From contig NW_005198966.1 in the NCBI RefSeq assembly GCF_000372725.1, forward strand, positions 2,176,114 through 2,240,113: a DNA stretch of 64,000 bases, in the 5' to 3' direction. Positions within the stretch are counted from its first letter, which is position 1; each line of letters starts with the position of its first letter. The stretch is from Emiliania huxleyi CCMP1516. Lineage: Eukaryota; Haptophyta; Isochrysidales; Noelaerhabdaceae. Below are positions 59,518 through 64,000 of the stretch, piece after piece. The position numbers were made by a program, and so were the translations under genes. Under the pieces are notes generated by a model, which was given only the letters and a program-made list of their open reading frames with translations, ran no database searches and was not told the DNA's origin.

Positions 59518-62510
59518 ATGATCCAGCCTCGCGCGCTCGCATTGGACTCCGAAGCCGAGGTCGACCGGCTCAGCGGTCGCAGTCACTCGTACGCGAGCCT
59601 CGGGCACAGCGACGACGATGGGGTGCCAGAGCCAGGCGGGCAGCCGCTCTTCGCCAGAGCGGCCGCCCGCGCAGTGGACGGGACGCCAGGGGCCGGAGCC
59701 ACGGTGTGGGGCGCGGTCCGCGTCCTTCTCTTCACGCTGATGGTCGTCATGCTCGCGCTGATGAGCGGAGCCAACGAGGAGCCGCTCACAGAGGCCTTTG
59801 CTCGCTCGCCGCCGAGCGACGGCGGCAGCGGCGGCGCGCCGGCGGTGCTCGGGCGGACGCTCAGCGCCTTCGTCATTACCACCAACGACTCGTCGCCGCG
59901 CGCGCTCAGTACGCGCGCGCTGCTGCGCAACCTCTCGTTTGGGGACGTGCAGCTGCAGCGGGCACGACTCTCACTCGCACACCACCCGCGCACTCACTCA
60001 CTACACCACCCGCACTCACTCCGCACACCGCTTACTCCGCACACCTGCACACACTCACTCCGTCACAGTCGCGCCTCAGCGCCCTTAGTAGCACCTCCTG
60101 CAGCCGCGTCCGCGCCTGCCCTCCTCCGCGCCCCGCACCGACACCCGCAGAAGCCGAGAGCACACACCCTGATCAATACACACAATGCACTATCGACTCC
60201 GGGACGCGCCCTCAGAACTGAACTCAGAACTGAAGGCGAGAGAGAGCACACAGCGCTGAAGGAGTGGCGAGGAGTGGGTGTAGGCCCCGCCGCCTCTGCT
60301 CGACCTGAAGTCGTGCCGCATCCGATCGCTCGTGCGGGCGATGGAGGCGCAGCCGGCCACACGTGTAGAGTTTCGCCACAAGCCGGGGGCCCGCATGAAA
60401 AGGATTGACGCGTTCATCACGACACTGCCACAGGCCGTGTACGACAAGATCTCGCGCATGCCCGACCCCTTCGTCTTCATCTTCGAGGTGTGAAGACGTG
60501 GTGGTGATGGTGGGGGGTGGGGGGGGGTGGGGGGGGGGGGGGCTTGCGTGCCAGATCGCCCACGCGCATGACACTGTCACGTCCCTGACACGTCCCTGAC
60601 ACGTCCTCTGTACATGTCCTGGGGGAACGCGTTGTGCTGCGGTGTGCGGCCGGGGCGCTGTGAACGGCGTCTCTTCACGCGGCGTGCGTGGGCTGTGAAC
60701 AGGACGACGTGGTGGTGCACCCGCGGGCAAGAGGCAAGCTGCGGCGCGAGCGAGCGAGTCGACGGCCCATGCATCATCATTCACCCGTCGGTCCACACTC
60801 GTCGGGTGTAGGCAAGCTGCGGCGTGCGATCGAGGAGGCTGCCTCGCGGACCGTGCAGGCGCCGCGAGATTGGGCGAGATTGGCCCCAGACTGGTCGAGA
60901 GTGGCTGGGGTGTGGCGCATGGACCAAGCATGTGGACGGTGCGAGGAGGAGTGACGGAGCGCGGGATCGTTCCCACACATCTCGTGGTGGTGTGGAGTGG
61001 GGCGACCGCGTCGGCTCTCACGTCTCTCACCCTCGCTGCGGACATGCATGGGACATGGCGCGGCTCAGTCTGCCTCACGCACATGACTCGCTAGTGACTA
61101 GCAGCGCCCGTGGCTGAGGAGTGACGCACCCGCGCAGCTCAACCTGCCTTTTTTTTACCTGGGGATGATCGACCCGTTTTGCGCGGAAGCGGCGGGGGGT
61201 TCCCCCGTGAGGTCTGTCGTTGCGCCGCCACTGCCGCTGTTGCAGCGCGGGGCGGGACACCACGGCCCGCGACGGGGAAGAAGGCGCCCCACATTCGGAA
61301 GGGCTTGGCCCCGGATTATACCCCCCCCCCCCCCATTATTAAAACCCCCCCCAAACCCCTTCACAAAACATTGGGGAATTGGGAAGCACCCCCCCCCCCC
61401 CCACTCGGAAGCACCCCCCCCACACACACACACACTGGGAAGCACCCCCCCCCCCCCCTCCTGCCCCAGTCAACGACGCTGCAGCAGTCTCGCGGCGGGT
61501 AGCAACGCCTCCCTCCGCCCGCTCGCCTGCCCCGAGGCCGAGCCCAGGGCCGAGCGGGGGGAAGCCACTGCCTCGACGGCCCGGCCGTCAGATCTGACGA
61601 GGAGGAAGGGCACCGCACCCCGCCTCGTCCGGCCCGGCGGGAGCGGCGCGGGCGGCGGCGCGGGCGGCGGCGCGGGCGGCGGGCGTGGGGGAGACTACTG
61701 CAGGCGGCCGCGAGATCAGCCGAGATTAGCTGCGGCCGCGCCATGTCAACGCACCATTCCATGCCTGGCTAACCATTCCCCCCCCCCCTCCCCCCCCCGT
61801 GGCCGCCAGGTACAGCGGCTTCGCGACGCACGCCTTTGCGGTGCGTGTTGCGGTGGCGGAGGAGAGGCGCTCGGGCAAGCGCCGGCCGTCCTTCACGTGA
61901 GACCGTCCGTCAGGCGTTAAGCGCCCCCCCCCCCCTTCCCCCGTGAACGGCGTCTCTTCACGCCGCGTCGCTGTGAACAGGTGCGGCCGGCGATGGCAAA
62001 GCAGCTGCTGAGGGCGACTCGCAGTTTTGGGGGGTGGTGCGCGCGCCAGAGAGAGGAGCCGAGAATGTGAGCTGAGAAGTGAGCTGAGATGAGCTGAGAT
62101 GTGAGCCGAGGTGAGCCGAGGTGAGTCGAGATTGCCGCGAGGTTTCAGCCTCGCTGCTTTGGCATGCGCGCGGGGAGTATAGCCCCGCGCCAAGTTGCTA
62201 GTTGGCCGGCGGCAGTGTGGGGCGGCGGCGTTTCAAGCCCCTCGCTGTGCCCGGTGTGAATAGGTCGGGCAGCACGCCCGTAGACAGGCGGCTGCAGGCT
62301 GTCTGCTCGCAGCTGGGCGGGTGCTTGCTGACCGACCCAGGGCTGTCGAGTCCGGGCGACGCAACCATGCGCGGCTCGTTCTACCAGGACCGCAAACAGT
62401 TCCCGTCGATAATCCGCGAGAACACGGGGCTGTTTTGGAAGGGCTTTTCTGAGTCGGTCGATGCGGCGATGTGCGTGGGTGTAGAGCGAGTACAGCTCGC
62501 ACGCAAGTAG
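59518..62510 (+). CDS. Type II membrane glycosyltransferase (GT25-like, EDD motif), at least six exons
   Basis: From ATG 59518 the first exon has a polar N-terminus and a membrane anchor (VWGAVRVLLFTLMVVMLALM), then LSAFVITTNDSSPRALSTRA, typical of a Golgi enzyme. Later exons are LDLKSCRIRSLVRAME to PDPFVFIFE (ending 60487), then DDVVVHPRARG (60703-60733), then KLRRAIEEAASRT (from 60812). Splicing creates FVFIFEDDVVVHP, the acidic metal/UDP-sugar motif of GT25-type transferases. Further exons carry YSGFATHAFA (about 61,808), VRPAMAKQLLRATRS (from 61,981; joined it reads THAFAVRPAM, like the THAY..s family block) and the last exon (from 62,264) PVDRRLQAVCSQLGG to FYQDRKQFPSIIREN, with a stop at 62510. 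Introns include poly-G/C runs. One intron is flanked by a 15-bp direct repeat. The exact donor sugar is unknown. Confidence 0.72.
60660..60702 (+). repeat. Palindromic 3' intron module
   Basis: This is the last 43 bases of the intron 60488-60702: GTGAACGGCGTCTCTTCACG, a short spacer, then GCTGTGAACAG at the acceptor. TTCAC can pair with either flanking GTGAA. A near-identical module ends the intron at 61,980. Confidence 0.85.
60732..60824 (+). repeat. 78-bp intron flanked by a 15-bp direct repeat
   Basis: AGGCAAGCTGCGGCG occurs at 60732-60746 and at 60810-60824. Splicing out 60734-60811 (GCAAGC at the donor, GTGTAG at the acceptor) joins RARG to KLRRAIEEAA in frame. The intron thus has a GC-AG border and duplicated ends. 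Confidence 0.75.
61318..61460. repeat. Repeated C-homopolymer tract with a GGGAAGCACCC unit
   Basis: Four runs of 9-18 C are separated by short units (TTGGGAAGCACCC, ACTCGGAAGCACCC, ACTGGGAAGCACCC). Intronic in the glycosyltransferase gene. The run lengths are unreliable in sequencing. Confidence 0.85.
61943..61980 (+). repeat. Palindromic 3' intron module, second copy in the same gene
   Basis: GTGAACGGCGTCTCTTCACG, then CCGCGTCG, then CTGTGAACAG at the acceptor before GTGCGGCCG. It matches the module at 60,660 over its first 20 bases. It follows a C homopolymer. Confidence 0.85.
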
Positions 62511-62886
62511 TGTAGTGTCCGCTCCGCCGCGGAGGTGATCTAGCAAGTGTAGCACGGCGGGGCGGAGTCCGGAGACGGGAGACGGGAGTTGAACTCACTG
62601 TGATATGTGATGCGCTCATTGCATGCATTTTGAAATTTTGCTCTTCAATGGGCTCTCGTGTCTATATATCTTCTATGCGTGACGAATCGATAGGCGATGA
62701 CTCGCCTCTGATTGTGGCTGAGTAGATGCCAGTTTTTAGTAGCATCTAGCAAGCCGCGCCCGCCCCGCGCCGCGCGCGTGTGTGCCGTGTGAGGAGTGTG
62801 ACGCGCGCGTGAAGCCTGGCGCCATTATACGGGCAGTACCAGGGCAGTACTCGATCGCCCGCGACGCATCACACATCTCATGCTCC
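62511..62886. other. Convergent intergenic region
   Basis: The glycosyltransferase gene and the minus-strand gene end here. The AT-richer stretch 62,590-62,670 (TTTTGAAATTTTGCTCTTC) is compatible with 3' processing signals. No gene is seen. Confidence 0.5.
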
Positions 62887-63606
62887 TCAGTCGAGCGCCA
62901 TCTCAGGCGGCAGAACCGTGCCGCCCGCGGCGGGGGGGTCGATCTGCATCTCGCCCATCGTCGCCCCCTCCAGCAGGGCCGCGAGTTGCAGCACGGGCGA
63001 CGCGCCGCGAGCGCTGCTTGCGCCAGCGCCGCCAGCGCCGCCAGCGCAATCAGCGCCGCCAGCCACGCCAAGTGCACCGGTCTGGGCGCCGTCCCGCGTG
63101 CCATCCTCGTCGTCCGCATGGGCGCGGGCGAGGGTCTCTGCGATGCGGCTGACGGCGGCGCGACACCTGCCTGTCGCTTGAGCGAGACTGCGGCGCGCCG
63201 CGCTGACCTCGGCGAGGATCGTGCAGTCCGCAAAGCCGGCCGCTGCGGGAGGGTCCTCGATGCCGACCATCCCCAGCTCCTTCAGCGCCTCTTGGAAGCG
63301 AGAGAGGTACTCCACGCACAGATCGTAGGAGTCTTCGCCGACGCCTGCCCGGTCGATATCCCGCCAGTACTCGTCGGACACACGTTGGAAGCGCTCGACG
63401 ACCAGATCCGCCATTTGGCAGTCTCGGCGCACACTCTCCACAACTGACCGCAGGGCCGCCCCCGTGTGATTCGGAGGCGACGACGCGGCGGTGTAGACAC
63501 GGCGGGCGTGCAGACGCCGAACCTCTGTGCGTGGCTCTCCGCGTGCGGGAGCTTGCTTCTCGTCGCCGTCTTCAGAGCACGAATCGTCGGAAGACAACGA
63601 GCGCAT
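62887..63606 (-). CDS. Unrecognised 239-residue soluble protein
   Basis: From ATG 63606 the protein begins with an acidic Ser-rich segment (MRSLSSDDSCSEDGDEKQ). From about residue 50 it has an alpha-helical region: LRSVVESVRRDCQMADLVVE, RFQRVSDEYWRDIDRAGVGE and YDLCVEYLSRFQEALKELG. After it come further helices (AEVSAARRSLAQATGRCRAA), a Gly/Ala-rich linker, and a tail ending MQIDPPAAGGTVLPPEMALD. No membrane segment or targeting peptide is seen. I do not recognise a family. Codon use is like that of its neighbours and the frame is uninterrupted. A codon upstream (GTG) extends the frame, but the ATG is preferred. Confidence 0.55.
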   Translation of the reverse strand: MRSLSSDDSCSEDGDEKQAPARGEPRTEVRRLHARRVYTAASSPPNHTGAALRSVVESVRRDCQMADLVVERFQRVSDEYWRDIDRAGVGEDSYDLCVEYLSRFQEALKELGMVGIEDPPAAAGFADCTILAEVSAARRSLAQATGRCRAAVSRIAETLARAHADDEDGTRDGAQTGALGVAGGADCAGGAGGAGASSARGASPVLQLAALLEGATMGEMQIDPPAAGGTVLPPEMALD

Positions 63607-64000
63607 CGGCCACACCGTGAGCACTCACCATTCGTGATTTGCGCGCCTGGATTTGTTTTTTGGCTGGGCGCTGTTCACAGACCTTGTTATTGAGAAGAAA
63701 ATACGTCCTCTGGCGCTGTGCGCTGGTCTATGAGAGGTTGAGGTGCTCGAGCCCTGGAGGCCCTGGGGATGGGGGGAGACTACTACCCGCGGGCCTAGAA
63801 GGGGGATGGGACATTGAGATCGGTCATGAATGAGTGCGCGACACGCATGTGCACTGTCCAAAAGTTGAAATTTCGGAAGTTTACACAAAATCAGGAAAGA
63901 ATTTAAACAAAACAACTCTCTCTCACAGCAGACAGGCTCGACACAGGTGCGAACTGGCGCGCAGGAAAGAAATGGATGCCAGCAGCAAATTGCGTGTGGG
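63607..64000. other. Right edge, nothing recognised
   Basis: It would include the promoter of the minus-strand gene. The sequence ATTTAAACAAAACAACTCTC near 63,901, followed by AGAAATG, resembles ATTTAAACAAAGAACTCTC near 199 followed by AGAAATG. I see no gene. Confidence 0.4.

Noticed and set aside
62050..62140. GAGCTGAGATG-type repeat as a separate satellite
   Set aside because: It has only a few irregular copies inside an intron. It is at most a weak relative of the decamer family.

Overview
This is nuclear DNA of a GC-rich single-celled eukaryotic alga, most likely a haptophyte of the Emiliania/Gephyrocapsa type. That placement is an inference. It rests on very high GC, Ala/Pro-rich proteins, N-termini that look like signal peptide plus transit peptide, many short introns with GT-AG and apparent GC-AG borders, interstitial TTAGGG arrays, a core histone gene, and a 406-base assembly gap. 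Protein reading frames are long, but several genes are interrupted by introns, so most multi-exon spans below are approximate.

Left part (1-26 kb): a plastid-type PHT4/SLC17 transporter, an RGP1-like Rab-GEF subunit, histone H2B with its own 3' stem-loop, an EngB/YsxC-type GTPase, a chymotrypsin-fold serine protease, a telomere-repeat and 183-bp satellite block, a WW/IQ/coiled-coil/C2-like protein, a truncated kinesin head, a Pro-rich secreted protein, a possible heme-thiolate peroxidase relative, an AVT/SLC38 amino-acid transporter with a broken retrotransposon at its 5' end, and an unrecognised multi-pass membrane protein.

Middle part (26-46 kb): an ATP-dependent DNA ligase, a cupin gene, a PcfJ-domain gene and a roughly 10-kb gene for a giant Ala/Glu/Arg-rich coiled-coil protein. 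The last carries Sfi1-like Trp repeats and a C-terminal KEN box, which suggests a centrin-binding, cell-cycle-controlled cytoskeletal protein. The divergent cupin/coiled-coil gene pair is present twice. At 29 kb the cupin gene is whole and the coiled-coil gene is cut. At 33-45 kb the cupin is cut and the coiled-coil gene is whole, and a 1,577-bp insertion flanked by an 11-bp direct repeat sits between them.

Right part (46-64 kb): a fungal-type Zn2Cys6 protein, three different satellite arrays (10-bp, about 40-bp and about 377-bp units), a pair of 190-bp direct repeats, two tandem genes sharing an unrecognised N-terminal domain with conserved possible SUMO sites, a multi-exon type II membrane glycosyltransferase with an EDD motif formed across a splice junction, and one unknown gene.

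The genes do not form one pathway. The most interesting signals concern genome dynamics: a recurrent palindromic module at intron 3' ends, an intron flanked by a 15-bp direct repeat, insertions visible against an empty paralogous site, and the undescribed tandem paralog pair at 50.9-56.2 kb.
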